A DNA stretch of 64,000 nt, taken from assembly GCF_001571045.1 (NCBI RefSeq), contig NZ_BCSV01000005.1, forward strand, positions 221,090-285,089, written 5' to 3'. The DNA is from Curtobacterium ammoniigenes NBRC 101786. GTDB lineage: Bacteria; Actinomycetota; Actinomycetes; Actinomycetales; Microbacteriaceae. Positions within the stretch are counted from its first letter, which is position 1; the number at the start of each line of letters is the position of its first letter. The notes beneath the pieces were generated by a model. That model searched no databases and was not told where the DNA came from. It worked only from the letters and a program-made list of their open reading frames with translations. Shown in pieces: positions 9,968 through 19,450 of the stretch. Both the position numbers and the translations under genes were made by a program.

Positions 9968-12196
9968 GTGCCAGAACAGAGCGAGATCGACCGGGAGCGA
10001 CGCATTGTCAGCGAGCTCTTCGCGCGGCTCGACGAGCTGACCGAGCAGGCGCGCGTGCAGCTGGCTGCCACGCGTGCCGAGGCCGTCGGCGGCAACCATC
10101 AGAGTCGCAGCGAGCGCGACGCGTATGCGCGGCTGTACGAAGACACCGTCCGAACGCTCCAGCATGTGGGGGATCGCCTGGTCTTCGGGCGACTGGAAGT
10201 CGCGGACCCGCCTGACGATGAAGCGCCTTTCCGGTATATCGGCCGGGTCGGCCTCCGCGACGCCGAGCATCGTCCGATGCTGCTCGACTGGCGCGTGCCC
10301 GGGGCGAGCGCGTTCTACCAAGCGACCGCCGCGCACCCGATGGGCATGCGGGCGCGCCGGCACCTGACGCTCGACGGTCGGAACGTGGTCGGCATCGACG
10401 ATGAAGTGTTCGATCCGGACCTCTACGACAGCGACCGCACCCATCTGCAGGGCGAGGCCGCGCTGCTTGCGGCGGTGACGGCCGAGCGCACGGGGCGGAT
10501 GACCGACATCGTCGCCACCATCCAGGCGGAGCAGGACCGGATCATCCGGTCCGAGCTCGAGGGTGTGCTCATCGTGCAGGGTGGCCCGGGCACGGGCAAG
10601 ACCGCGGTCGCGTTGCACCGGGCCGCTTTCCTGCTCTACTCCTATCGTGCGCGGCTCCGCGGGTCGGGCATTCTCGTCGTCGGTCCGTCCGACGCCTTCC
10701 TGACCTATATCGAGCAGGTGCTGCCGTCGCTCGGCGAGACGGGCGTCGTGATGGCATCGCTCGGCACGCTCTATCCCGGGGTCACCGCGACCGCGCACGA
10801 CGCGCCGGCGACTGCGGCGGTCAAGGGGTCGGCGGAGATGGCGGATCTGCTTCGCCGCGCGGTGCGGTCACGACAGGTGCCCCCGACCGCTGCGGTCGTC
10901 GTCGACGTCGACGGTGAACGGCTCGAGGTTCCGCCCGAGCTCGTCGGAGAGGCCATGCGACGTGCCCAGGATCGCGGCCGACCGCACAATGTCGGCCGAG
11001 TGACCTTCAATCGGATCGCGCTCGATGCGCTGACGCGGCTGCTCGCCGAGCGGCTGCGGGAGCGTGGGACGACGATCGACGAGGCCGACGAGAAGGTGCT
11101 CCGCGAGGACATCCGGTCCTCGTACGACGTGCGGGTGCTGCTGAACACGGCATGGTTGCCGCTGTCGGCCCAGAAGCTGATCGAGGACCTGTATGCGCGG
11201 CCCGCGTGGCTGGCGTCGCTGACGCCACGGTGGTCCCCGGAGCGACGTGCGCTCCTCGCTCGGGCTCGTGGCGAGGCGTTCACGATCGAGGACATCCCGC
11301 TGCTCGATGAGGCGGCCGAGCTTCTCGGCGCGTTCGATCCGAGCGGCGGCTCGAAGAAGCGTCTCGCGCGCGCTGCGCACCGTCGCGACCTTGAGAACGC
11401 CCGGCAGGCGATCGAGAACATGGGCGTCGAAGGAATTGTCAGCGCCGAGCAGGTCGCCGACGCATTTGCCGAGGGCGGTGACCCGCGGACGACGGCCGAA
11501 CGTGCCGCGGAGGACCGCGAATGGACCTACGGGCACATCGTCGTCGACGAGGCGCAAGAGCTCTCCCCGATGCAGTGGCGTCTGCTGGCGCGACGCAACC
11601 CGCTCCGGTCCTTCACCATCGTCGGCGATATGGCCCAGGGGTCGTCGCCGGCTGCGGCTCGCACCTGGGACGACGTGCTCGGCGCGCTTGCGCGGCGCCG
11701 TCCGCACGGCGCGGGTGGGGCGGTGCCGCACCGGATCGAGCGGCTCACGGTGAACTACCGCACGCCGCGGCAGATCGTCGACGCCGCGGCCTCGTTCGCG
11801 AAGGCCTCCGGGTTGCAGGTCACGCGGACCGACGCGGTTCGCGACGGCGACGAGGTGGAGCGCGTGGGTCGCGGCGCGGATCTGCTTCGGACCGTCGAGG
11901 AGGTCGTGCGCGCGGAACGAGCGCGAATCGGGTCCGGCACGATCGGTGTGATCGTCCCGGAAGGGCTGGTCGCGTCTGCACGCGCTGCACTCGCGCCGTC
12001 GGGCGACGTCCGGTCGGTCGACGCGCCCCGGCCGGGCGCGACCACGGTGCTGACCGGTGCGGCGGCGAAGGGACTCGAGTTCGACGGCGTGGTGCTCGTC
12101 GACCCGAGCGGAGTGGGAGCCGATGCTGCTCGCGCCGCTGCGGCCGTGTACGTGGCGATGACCCGACCGACGCGACGACTCGTGATCGTCGACTGA
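9968..12196 (+). CDS. HelD/HelR-type RNA polymerase-associated helicase
   Basis: Superfamily 1 ATPase of 742 residues. The Walker A motif GGPGTGKT is at 205-212, Walker B VVDEAQELSPMQW near 525, and motif NYRTPRQIVDAA further on. The N-terminal 60 residues are Glu/Arg-rich and probably coiled-coil, the part that in HelD enters RNA polymerase channels. Length and layout match actinobacterial class II HelD and the rifamycin-resistance factor HelR, which free stalled RNA polymerase. GTG 9968 is chosen because GAAGGG precedes it; a TAGGAT -10 lies at 9936-9941, and TTG 9941 overlaps that hexamer. A UvrD-like repair helicase is less likely from the size. Confidence 0.82.
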   Translation: MPEQSEIDRERRIVSELFARLDELTEQARVQLAATRAEAVGGNHQSRSERDAYARLYEDTVRTLQHVGDRLVFGRLEVADPPDDEAPFRYIGRVGLRDAEHRPMLLDWRVPGASAFYQATAAHPMGMRARRHLTLDGRNVVGIDDEVFDPDLYDSDRTHLQGEAALLAAVTAERTGRMTDIVATIQAEQDRIIRSELEGVLIVQGGPGTGKTAVALHRAAFLLYSYRARLRGSGILVVGPSDAFLTYIEQVLPSLGETGVVMASLGTLYPGVTATAHDAPATAAVKGSAEMADLLRRAVRSRQVPPTAAVVVDVDGERLEVPPELVGEAMRRAQDRGRPHNVGRVTFNRIALDALTRLLAERLRERGTTIDEADEKVLREDIRSSYDVRVLLNTAWLPLSAQKLIEDLYARPAWLASLTPRWSPERRALLARARGEAFTIEDIPLLDEAAELLGAFDPSGGSKKRLARAAHRRDLENARQAIENMGVEGIVSAEQVADAFAEGGDPRTTAERAAEDREWTYGHIVVDEAQELSPMQWRLLARRNPLRSFTIVGDMAQGSSPAAARTWDDVLGALARRRPHGAGGAVPHRIERLTVNYRTPRQIVDAAASFAKASGLQVTRTDAVRDGDEVERVGRGADLLRTVEEVVRAERARIGSGTIGVIVPEGLVASARAALAPSGDVRSVDAPRPGATTVLTGAAAKGLEFDGVVLVDPSGVGADAARAAAAVYVAMTRPTRRLVIVD

Positions 12197-12299
12197 GTCT
12201 GCGTCGCGGGCGCGTGTACCCCGGAGAGGTCCTACCGCTCCTGCCCGTGAGCCGACATGCTCGCTGTTGGCGGTCGCGTGAGCGCCGGAGAGGCGAGGC

Positions 12300-13136
12300 G
12301 TGGTCGAGGTGCGTGAGGACCCCGGGGTGGGCCGGGTCGCGTTCGACGACCTCGGGCGCCGGCTTGCGGGGGAGGGTGCGATGGCGCTGTGCCTCGCTGC
12401 ACAGCGCCGTGCGCCGGAGCGATCACCGCTGGCCGCGCTGTTCGGCAGTCATGTCCTCACGCTGGAGGCTCGTGCCTGGTACCTGACCGCGCTGGCCGAA
12501 CGGACATCCGGTCGCGTCCTGGAGTCGCTCGACGCGGAGTACGTGGTCCTGCACAGCCTTCCGGATACTCCGGACCGAGTGCCGATGCCGGGTTCCGGAC
12601 TCGCGCACGTCGTCGTCGGTCCGATGGGCGTGCTCGTGGTGTCGACGAAGCGCTGCCCGGATCAGCGTGTTGTCGCCTCGGTGGGCTCTCGTCACGCCGC
12701 AGATGTGGCGGCGATGACCGTGGACGCACGTGCCGCTGCCACGCGGGTCGCGGCGATGCTCGCGATGCGGAGAATGCCGGCGGTACCGGTGACGCCGGTC
12801 GTCGCGGCTGTCGGCGCGATTCAGGTCGCTGTCGAGGTAGGGGCCGTCCCGCATGCGCTGGTGACCGACGTTCGGCGGCTCGCGCGGGAGGTCGCCGCGA
12901 TGCCCGCGGTCCTCGACCATGAGGCGGCGTGGCGGACGGCCACGGTCCTCCGGTCGGCGTCGGCGTGGTCCGACGAGATGCCGGATGGCGACGGGTCGGT
13001 TGCCGCAGCCTTCGCGGTGCTGGACCGGTCGGTGCGCGCGGCCCGTCTGGCGCGAGTGGCGTGGGCTCTGGCGCTCTGCGGTGGGATCGCGGTCGCTGCG
13101 GTGCTCGTCGCGGAGGCGGTGCCCGGCTTGCTCTGA
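12300..13136 (+). CDS. NERD-like protein with C-terminal membrane anchor, function unknown
   Basis: 278 residues. Residues about 70-130 ([19 protein letters not shown] then [17 protein letters not shown]) resemble the nuclease-related NERD domain, in which a conserved hydrophobic strand pair precedes a Lys/Arg. A hydrophobic segment close to the C-terminus ([20 protein letters not shown]) suggests a membrane anchor with the domain inside the cell. The middle is alanine-rich. GTG 12300 follows a GGAGAGGCGAGG stretch. It lies 103 bases after the helicase on the same strand. Catalytic residues are not clear enough to claim nuclease activity. Confidence 0.6.
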   Translation: MVEVREDPGVGRVAFDDLGRRLAGEGAMALCLAAQRRAPERSPLAALFGSHVLTLEARAWYLTALAERTSGRVLESLDAEYVVLHSLPDTPDRVPMPGSGLAHVVVGPMGVLVVSTKRCPDQRVVASVGSRHAADVAAMTVDARAAATRVAAMLAMRRMPAVPVTPVVAAVGAIQVAVEVGAVPHALVTDVRRLAREVAAMPAVLDHEAAWRTATVLRSASAWSDEMPDGDGSVAAAFAVLDRSVRAARLARVAWALALCGGIAVAAVLVAEAVPGLL

Positions 13137-13166
13137 CCGGTGTCGGATGCGAGTGTCGCGCTCTGC

Positions 13167-13275
13167 TAGGCTCCTTTGGTTGCCGTCCAACGGCCGCGGA
13201 GAGAGAGCGCCCGCACATCCGGTGCGGAGCACCGCGCAACAGCGTCCCAGACCTGGGGCAGAAAGGGGATCACCT
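13167..13275 (+). promoter_or_regulatory. rpsO promoter and structured leader
   Basis: TAGGCT (13167-13172) is a good -10, which would give a leader of about 95 bases before rpsO. The leader contains a perfect six-base stem, CCGCAC/GTGCGG, with a five-base loop at 13211-13227. S15 is known to repress its own mRNA through phylum-specific leader structures; whether this hairpin is such a site is inference. Confidence 0.45.
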
Positions 13276-13545
13276 ATGGCACTCGATGCAGACGTCAAGA
13301 AGGCGATCATCGACGAGTACGCGACCCACCCGGGCGACACGGGATCCCCCGAGGTCCAGGTGGCCGTGCTCACGCAGCGCATCAAGGACCTCACCGAGCA
13401 CCTCAAGGAGCACAAGCACGACCACCACTCGCGTCGTGGTCTGCTGCTCCTCGTCGGTCAGCGTCGTCGACTCCTCGGCTACCTCGCCGATGTCGACATC
13501 AACCGCTACCGTTCGCTCATCGAGCGCCTCGGCCTGCGTCGATAA
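13276..13545 (+). CDS. rpsO: Small ribosomal subunit protein uS15
   Basis: Primary 16S rRNA-binding protein that nucleates assembly of the central domain of the 30S subunit. It is 89 residues, the usual length. [19 protein letters not shown] and [25 protein letters not shown] are the universal S15 motifs that contact the three-way junction. The ATG lies after AAAGGGGATC. A strong terminator follows. Unlike in many bacteria, pnp is not directly downstream but 2.5 kb away, behind two other genes. Confidence 0.98.
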   Translation: MALDADVKKAIIDEYATHPGDTGSPEVQVAVLTQRIKDLTEHLKEHKHDHHSRRGLLLLVGQRRRLLGYLADVDINRYRSLIERLGLRR

Positions 13546-13611
13546 GTCCGGTTCGTCCGGCCACGGTCGACGATCGAAGTACCTCCCGACCGGGAGGGTC
13601 CGGTCTTGACT

Positions 13612-13647
13612 CGAACGCCCCGTCACCTTCGGGTGGTGGGGCGTTCG
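13612..13647 (+). terminator. Terminator after rpsO
   Basis: CGAACGCCCC (13612-13621) pairs with GGGGCGTTCG (13638-13647). An inner CACC/GGTG pair closes a TTCG tetraloop. A smaller CTCCCG/CGGGAG hairpin precedes it at about 13584-13597. Confidence 0.85.
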
Positions 13648-13693
13648 TCGTTCTCGGGGAATGCCGACGTGTGGTGGGCGGTTCATCGTGATA

Positions 13694-13707
13694 CATGCAA
13701 ACGCATG
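13694..13707. promoter_or_regulatory. Candidate operator upstream of the FMN reductase gene
   Basis: Inverted repeat CATGC-AAAC-GCATG, 52 bases before the FMN reductase ATG. The size and symmetry fit a dimeric repressor such as a MarR-type regulator. No regulator gene is adjacent. Confidence 0.35.
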
Positions 13708-13758
13708 GACTAGCGGCGTCGTGATCATGCCGCGGTCGAACGCAGAAGAGGTGCACGC

Positions 13759-14448
13759 ATGACCACGATCGCCGTCGTCTCCGCCGGGCTGTCGCAGCCC
13801 TCGTCCTCGCGTCGGCTCGCCGACCGCCTGGCAGATGCGGCCGCCGTCGCCCTCGATCGCGCCGACCGGGCGGGAGGCGCGTCCCGCCGCATCGACATCG
13901 ACCTGCGTCCCCTTGCGCATGACATCGTGGAGGCCCTGCTGACCGGGCGATTCGGGCCGGAGCTCGAGCGTGCCGTCCGCGAGGTTCAGTCCGCAGATGC
14001 CCTGGTCTTTGTGACCCCCGTCTTCAGCGCTGGAATCTCCGGCGTCGCCAAGTCGTTCCTCGATGTGCTCCCGCCCGATGCGGTGCACGACCTCCCGACG
14101 CTGCTCGGCGCGACCGGCGGATCCGCCCGACACTCCCTGGCGCTCGAGCAGAGCATCCGGCCGGTCTTTGCGTATCTCCGTGCGAGTGTCGCACCGACGG
14201 CGGTCTTCGTGGCGCCTGAGGACTGGTCGTCAGCCGGCGCGGCGCCGCTGGAGGCCCGCATCCGTCGAGCGGGGGACGATCTCGCCTGGCTGGTCGGCGC
14301 CTCCCGTCGGTCCCGAGCAGTGTTGCCTGCGTGGGGCGATGTGGAGGAAGCGAGCATCGACGGGACGCGTGGCGCCGAGGAGGAGGGTGCGATGCCAGGG
14401 CATGGCACGTCGGGTGCGACCGAACTCGTCCGGGCGACCGGGGCCTGA
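13759..14448 (+). CDS. NAD(P)H-dependent FMN reductase, CE1759-type
   Basis: Flavodoxin-fold flavin reductase of 229 residues. It opens with MTTIAVVSAGLSQPSSSRRLADRL, a phosphate-binding loop for FMN. Next come VFVTPVFSAGISGVAKSFLDVL and LLGATGGSARHSLALEQSIRPVFAYLRA, typical of the NADPH_FMN_red family. The CE1759 subgroup usually supplies reduced flavin to a luciferase-like monooxygenase, but no such partner is in the window. AAGAGG lies about 11 bases before the ATG. The last 35 residues (GTRGAEEEGAMPGHGTSG region) are low-complexity and probably disordered. Confidence 0.82.
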   Translation: MTTIAVVSAGLSQPSSSRRLADRLADAAAVALDRADRAGGASRRIDIDLRPLAHDIVEALLTGRFGPELERAVREVQSADALVFVTPVFSAGISGVAKSFLDVLPPDAVHDLPTLLGATGGSARHSLALEQSIRPVFAYLRASVAPTAVFVAPEDWSSAGAAPLEARIRRAGDDLAWLVGASRRSRAVLPAWGDVEEASIDGTRGAEEEGAMPGHGTSGATELVRATGA

Positions 14449-14475
14449 ACCGGCGAACTCGCGGATACGACGGAA

Positions 14476-15753
<1,278 letters not shown>

Positions 15754-15760
15754 AGCATCC

Positions 15761-15766
15761 AGGGTA
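15761..15766 (-). promoter_or_regulatory. -10 element for the secreted transglycosylase-like gene
   Basis: Minus-strand TACCCT, seven bases before ATG 15753. This supports that start and a leaderless or near-leaderless transcript. Confidence 0.45.
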
Positions 15767-15832
15767 ATGACCGCAGCACGCATCTCCGCGCGCCATGCCG
15801 AACCGCCACCCCCTCGATGACAGCACGAATGC

Positions 15833-16069
15833 TAGACTCTCGACAGTCCGGAGCATATCCGGGCTGGAATCATCCCATCCGGAGCAGGCTGGCACGACGC
15901 TGGTCATCGGTGGTGGCGAGCGGGTTCGAGCGACCCGAGCACTTCTACTGCTGACCAGGCATGCGTCCCGCATCCTTACGGGCCCGCGTGTGCACCAACG
16001 TGCCCCTCTCGCCGCCTGCGCATGACGACGGAGCGTTTCGACCTCCGCCGACGAAAAGGAGGCGCCCTT
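15833..16069 (+). promoter_or_regulatory. pnp promoter and structured 5' leader
   Basis: TAGACT at 15833-15838 is a plausible -10, giving a leader of about 225 bases. Within it CTGGTCA (15900-15906) can pair with TGACCAG (15952-15958), enclosing CGGGT/ACCCG (15921-15925 with 15933-15937). Such long stems in pnp leaders are RNase III targets used for PNPase self-control in enterobacteria; here this is inference. The rest of the stretch back to 15767 shows no gene. Confidence 0.45.
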
Positions 16070-18352
16070 TTGGAGGGTCCCGAAATCAAGTTCGCCGAAG
16101 CGATCATCGACAATGGTCGGTTCGGCAAGCGCACCGTCCGGTTCGAAACCGGCCGGCTCGCGCAGCAGGCCCAGGGTGCGGTCGCCGCATACCTGGACGA
16201 CGAAACCATGCTTCTGTCGGCCACGTCCGCGGGCAAGCACCCGCGCGAGGGCTTCGACTTCTTCCCGCTGACCGTCGACGTCGAAGAGCGTTCGTACGCA
16301 GCGGGCAAGATCCCCGGTTCGTTCTTCCGCCGTGAAGGTCGCCCCTCGACCGAGGCCATCCTGGTGTGCCGTCTCATCGACCGGCCGCTCCGCCCGTCGT
16401 TCGTGGACGGCCTCCGCAACGAGGTCCAGATCGTCATCACCGTCCTGAGCATCGCTCCGGATGAGTTCTATGACGCGCTCGCCATCAACGCTGCCTCCGC
16501 GTCGACGCAGATCTCCGGACTGCCGTTCTCCGGGCCGATCGCGGGCGTTCGCCTCGCGCTCATGCCGGACAACAACGGTGGCGGCCAGTGGGTCGCGTTC
16601 CCCAAGCACTCGCAGCTCGCTGATGCCGTGTTCGACCTGACGGTCGCGGGCCGTGTCGTCACGGACGAGTCGGGCAACGAGGACGTCGCGATCATGATGG
16701 TCGAGGCGGAAGCGACCGAGACCGCCTGGGATCACATCCAGGGCGGTGCGATCAAGCCGGACGAGGCCGTCGTCGCCGAGGGGCTGGAGGCGGCCAAGCC
16801 GTTCCTCAAGGTCCTCGTCGAGGCGCAGGCGAAGATGGCCGCGCAATCGGCCAAGGAGATCCAGGACTACCCGGTGTTCCCGGCGTATTCCGACGAGCTT
16901 TACGCGGCCGTCGAGGCGCTTGCGCTCGACGAGCTCTCGGGCGTCTACAAGATCGCCGACAAGCTCGAGCGCCAGAACGCCGACGACGCGCTCAAGGACC
17001 GGGTCAAGAAGGCGATCGCTGACAAGGCAGCGTCCGGGGAGCTTCCCGCCGACGCCGAGTCGCAGGTGAGCGCGGCGTACAAGTCCGTCACGAAGAAGGT
17101 CGTCCGCGGCCGGATCCTCACCGAGCAGGTCCGCATCGACGGCCGTGGGCTGGCGGACATCCGTCCGCTCGATGCCGAGGTTGCGGTCATCCCGCGCGTG
17201 CACGGTTCCGCCATCTTCCAGCGCGGTGAGACGCAGATCCTGGGCGTGACCACGCTGAACATGCTCAAGATGGAGCAGCAGATCGACTCGCTGTCGCCCG
17301 TCATGAAGAAGCGGTACCTCCACCACTACAATTTCCCGCCGTACTCGACCGGTGAGACCGGCCGCGTCGGTTCGCCGAAGCGCCGCGAGATCGGGCATGG
17401 CTTCCTGGCCGAGCGGGCGCTCGTCCCGGTGCTGCCGTCGCGCGAGGAGTTCCCGTACGCGATCCGTCAGGTCTCGGAGGCCCTCGGCTCGAACGGCTCG
17501 ACCTCGATGGGCTCGGTCTGCGCGTCCACGCTGTCGCTGCTCAACGCGGGTGTTCCGCTGCGCGCGCCCGTCGCCGGTATCGCGATGGGTCTCGTGTCCG
17601 ACACCGTCGACGGTCAGACGCGCTATGCGGCGCTGACCGACATCCTCGGCGCTGAAGACGCGCTCGGCGACATGGACTTCAAGGTCGCCGGCACGTCCGA
17701 GTTCGTGACGGCGATCCAGCTCGACACGAAGCTGGACGGCATCCCGTCGACCGTGCTCGACGCCGCGCTGAAGCAGGCGAAGGAGGCGCGCACCGCCATC
17801 CTCAGTGTGCTCACCGAGGCCATCGACGCTCCGGACGAGATGGCGGAAACGGCACCGCGCATCATCTCGGTGCAGATCCCCGTCGACAAGATCGGCGAGC
17901 TGATCGGCCCGAAGGGCAAGACGATCAACGGGATCCAGGACGAGACCGGCGCGGAGATCTCGATCGAGGACGACGGAACCGTCTACATCGGTGCGGTCGA
18001 CGGTCCTTCGGCTGAGGCAGCTCGCGCACAGGTCAACGCGATCGCCAACCCGACGAACCCCGAGGTCGGCGACCAGTTCCTCGGAACCGTCGTCAAGATC
18101 GCGACGTTCGGCGCATTCGTCTCGCTGCTGCCCGGCCGCGACGGGCTCCTGCACGTGTCGGAGATCCGCAAGCTCGCCGGTGGCAAGCGTGTCGAGAACG
18201 TCGAGGACGTCGTCGGGGTCGGCCAGAAGGTGCTTGTGGAGGTCACGAAGGTGGACGACCGCGGCAAGCTGTCGCTCGCGCCGGTGATCGCCGAGGACGC
18301 TGACACGGACTCGTCGGGCGCGACGCCTGAGACCGTCGACGCAACCGTCTGA
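16070..18352 (+). CDS. pnp: Polyribonucleotide nucleotidyltransferase (PNPase)
   Basis: Phosphorolytic 3'-5' exoribonuclease, central to mRNA decay. It is 760 residues in the order RNase PH domain 1 ([15 protein letters not shown] onward), helical domain, RNase PH domain 2 ([26 protein letters not shown]), KH domain ([20 protein letters not shown]) and S1 domain ([18 protein letters not shown]). An AAAGGAGG ribosome site at 16055-16062 is spaced seven bases from TTG 16070. Translation from there begins [11 protein letters not shown], the normal family start. The ATG at 16022 would add 16 residues and lacks a ribosome site. The C-terminal tail is short and acidic. Confidence 0.95.
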   Translation: MEGPEIKFAEAIIDNGRFGKRTVRFETGRLAQQAQGAVAAYLDDETMLLSATSAGKHPREGFDFFPLTVDVEERSYAAGKIPGSFFRREGRPSTEAILVCRLIDRPLRPSFVDGLRNEVQIVITVLSIAPDEFYDALAINAASASTQISGLPFSGPIAGVRLALMPDNNGGGQWVAFPKHSQLADAVFDLTVAGRVVTDESGNEDVAIMMVEAEATETAWDHIQGGAIKPDEAVVAEGLEAAKPFLKVLVEAQAKMAAQSAKEIQDYPVFPAYSDELYAAVEALALDELSGVYKIADKLERQNADDALKDRVKKAIADKAASGELPADAESQVSAAYKSVTKKVVRGRILTEQVRIDGRGLADIRPLDAEVAVIPRVHGSAIFQRGETQILGVTTLNMLKMEQQIDSLSPVMKKRYLHHYNFPPYSTGETGRVGSPKRREIGHGFLAERALVPVLPSREEFPYAIRQVSEALGSNGSTSMGSVCASTLSLLNAGVPLRAPVAGIAMGLVSDTVDGQTRYAALTDILGAEDALGDMDFKVAGTSEFVTAIQLDTKLDGIPSTVLDAALKQAKEARTAILSVLTEAIDAPDEMAETAPRIISVQIPVDKIGELIGPKGKTINGIQDETGAEISIEDDGTVYIGAVDGPSAEAARAQVNAIANPTNPEVGDQFLGTVVKIATFGAFVSLLPGRDGLLHVSEIRKLAGGKRVENVEDVVGVGQKVLVEVTKVDDRGKLSLAPVIAEDADTDSSGATPETVDATV

Positions 18353-18360
18353 GGCTGCTG

Positions 18361-18404
18361 ACGACAACGGCCGCTGCACCATTCGGTGCGGCGGCCGTTG
18401 TCGT
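18361..18404 (+). terminator. Terminator after pnp
   Basis: Twenty-base arms, 18361-18380 and 18385-18404, pair with a single U-G wobble around an ATTC loop. The hairpin begins eight bases after the pnp stop and is followed by TGT. It is the longest stem seen in the window. Confidence 0.9.
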
Positions 18405-18430
18405 TGTACGGGGTCGCTTCGGCGAGCGGT

Positions 18431-18550
18431 GGACTGCCCGGAGCCTGGACTGCCCGGACTGCCCGGAGCCTGCACTGCTCGAGCCTGCGCCACTCGGAGC
18501 GGCTTCGGCGGAGCCTGCCCGCACTCCCCGGAGCCTGCCGTGCTCGGACT
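18431..18550 (+). repeat. Degenerate short tandem repeats between pnp and the TetR gene
   Basis: The unit (G)GACTGCCCGGAGCCT recurs: an intact copy at 18431-18446, a partly duplicated one at 18447-18472, and decayed versions such as CACTGCTCGAGCCTG at 18473-18487 and CTCCCCGGAGCCTG further on. No open frame of note covers it. It lies just beyond the 3' end of the TetR gene. Confidence 0.6.
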
Positions 18551-18574
18551 GCGAGGGAGGCGGGTCGAGCCGGA

Positions 18575-19195
18575 CTATGCGGCGAGGACGCGGTTCGCGA
18601 CGCGGTTGAGTGCAGCAGTGGCAGCGATCGGGTCGCCCGCATAGGCGCCCATCATTGCGCCGTCGCGTGCGAGGAGGAGCTCGTCGGCTCCATCGCCCGG
18701 GAGCGGGTGGCCCGCGGCGCTCAGCAGATCCGCCAGTTGCTCGGTGTACCAGTCGCGATGCGCTGCGACGAGTTCGCGGACTGCATGGCGAGGATCGTGA
18801 TATTCGGCAGCGGCGTTGAGAAACGCGCAACCGCGGAAGCGCGCGCGATTCGTTGACGCGACGACCGCCGCGACCCAATCCCGGATCGCGGACGCGGGCG
18901 TCCCGGCATCGTTGCGAATAGCGCTCATGGTCGTTGACGCCGCCTCGTGCTCGGCGCGCATGTAGGCGAGGATCAGGTTGTCCTTCGAGCCATAGTGCTT
19001 GTAGAAGGTCGCCTTCGTGACGCTCGCCTCGGCGATCAGCCGGTCGACGCCGACGGCGTGGATTCCCTCTTCGTAGAAGAGCCGCGACGCCGTCTCGAGA
19101 ATGCGCGCTTTCGCCCCTGGTCGTGCACCGGTGTGCTGTTGGGCTTGCGAGTCAAGGAGACGCTGGACGGTCGGTTGGGGGGAATCGACCGTCAC
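18575..19195 (-). CDS. TetR/AcrR family transcriptional repressor
   Basis: 206-residue ligand-responsive regulator. The helix-turn-helix spans about residues 30-75 (ARILETASRLFYEEGIHAVG, then LIAEASVTKATFYKHYGSKD). The C-terminal domain begins near residue 80 and is alanine-rich with FRGCAFLNAAAEYHDP, a pattern seen in the AcrR-like subgroup. The GTG start at 19195 is the furthest upstream in frame. A promoter with a palindromic operator over its -35 lies 115-155 bases upstream, so self-repression is likely. The divergent neighbour is the M16 peptidase gene; other targets are unknown. Confidence 0.88.
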   Translation of the reverse strand: MTVDSPQPTVQRLLDSQAQQHTGARPGAKARILETASRLFYEEGIHAVGVDRLIAEASVTKATFYKHYGSKDNLILAYMRAEHEAASTTMSAIRNDAGTPASAIRDWVAAVVASTNRARFRGCAFLNAAAEYHDPRHAVRELVAAHRDWYTEQLADLLSAAGHPLPGDGADELLLARDGAMMGAYAGDPIAATAALNRVANRVLAA

Positions 19196-19310
19196 AGCGT
19201 GGCTCCTTGGGACTCGTCGGCCGGCGCTCCGGCGGGGGAACCGGGTTCGCGGGACGAAATGTCCCGAGCCGCCGAGACGGATCTAGGGGGGCGTCCGCCT
19301 CGGTGACACG

Positions 19311-19349
19311 ACAGTAGCACAGTGAGGACATACAGACAAGTCAGTCTGT
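19311..19349 (-). promoter_or_regulatory. TetR promoter with overlapping palindromic operator
   Basis: On the minus strand TTGTCT (19334-19339) and TACTGT (19311-19316) are spaced exactly 17 bases. The inverted repeat ACAGAC-N6-GTCTGT (19332-19349) covers the -35. The predicted leader is about 105 bases. This is the classic layout for self-repression. Confidence 0.7.
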
Positions 19350-19436
19350 CGGCATTTGGTGTCCCCCAGTTTGCGGGAGGTCCGATCGGTCCACAGGGTG
19401 AGGCGCCATCCTGAGCCGTCCTCCTGCATGAATCAG

Positions 19437-19442
19437 TAGGCT
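19437..19442 (+). promoter_or_regulatory. -10 element for the M16 peptidase gene
   Basis: TAGGCT eight bases before ATG 19451; leaderless type. The region 19196-19436 otherwise holds only the TetR control site. Confidence 0.5.
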
Positions 19443-19450
19443 CGCCCACG

